A DNA stretch of 64,000 bases, taken from Ascochyta rabiei (Eukaryota > Ascomycota > Dothideomycetes > Pleosporales > Didymellaceae). A program made the translations under genes and the position numbers. The notes under the pieces were generated by a model that was not told the origin of the DNA, ran no database searches, and worked only from the letters and a program-made list of their open reading frames with translations. The stretch lies in contig NC_082419.1 in the NCBI RefSeq assembly GCF_004011695.2, positions 186,001-250,000 of the forward strand. Direction: 5' to 3'. This document shows, one piece after another, positions 63,958 through 64,000 of this stretch; position 1 is the first letter of the stretch; every line of letters starts with the position of its first letter.

Positions 63958-64000
63958 TGGAGCGGTGGGGTAGCTTGTGTCGCACGGAATGCAGACGAGT

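Overview
This window comes from the nuclear genome of a filamentous ascomycete, most likely a Dothideomycete. Genes are mostly split by short introns of about 43-140 bp with GT..AG ends. The gene set includes an Egh16-like secreted protein, Zn2Cys6 and PF11951-type regulators and an M43 metalloprotease. One DNA transposon carries the C-to-T/G-to-A decay typical of RIP. No bacterial, phage, CRISPR or rRNA features were seen, and no tRNA was recognised.

Layout. 1-11 kb: a partial membrane protein running off the left edge, a fungal transcription factor, an AT-rich gap, a poorly resolved BTB-like locus, an amino-acid permease and an Egh16-like secreted protein. 12-34 kb is a dense housekeeping block: RPC82 (Pol III), QCR2 (complex III), a CENP-W-like histone-fold protein, MAK10 (NatC), ATP15 (ATP synthase epsilon), PRE5 (20S alpha6), VPS55 and VPS68 tail to tail, LOC1, an Eht1/Eeb1-like hydrolase, MAU2/SCC4 (cohesin loader) and COG1. 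34-45 kb: a bHLH regulator, an MFS transporter, CWC21 and CDC123 head to head, an F-box-like protein and a Zn2Cys6 regulator. 45.5-53 kb is more accessory: a RIP-decayed pogo/Fot1 transposon with perfect 50-bp terminal repeats, two lineage-type hypothetical genes and a DHA1-type MFS transporter. 53-64 kb: QCR10, PUP2 (20S alpha5), a DUF1907 (C11orf54-type) protein, a GH17 glucanase whose 3' end merges with a But2 domain, a small membrane protein and a secreted M43 protease.

Exons were built by hand from frame, splice sites and family similarity. For most multi-exon genes the summed exon length is an exact multiple of three. Gene ends are therefore good, but start codons, and the QCR10, GH17/But2 and BTB models, need transcript support.

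Shared themes: subunits of the same complex recur (Vps55/Vps68; complex III Qcr2/Qcr10; 20S alpha5/alpha6), divergent gene pairs share short promoters, and tandem repeats sit inside introns at an unusual rate.
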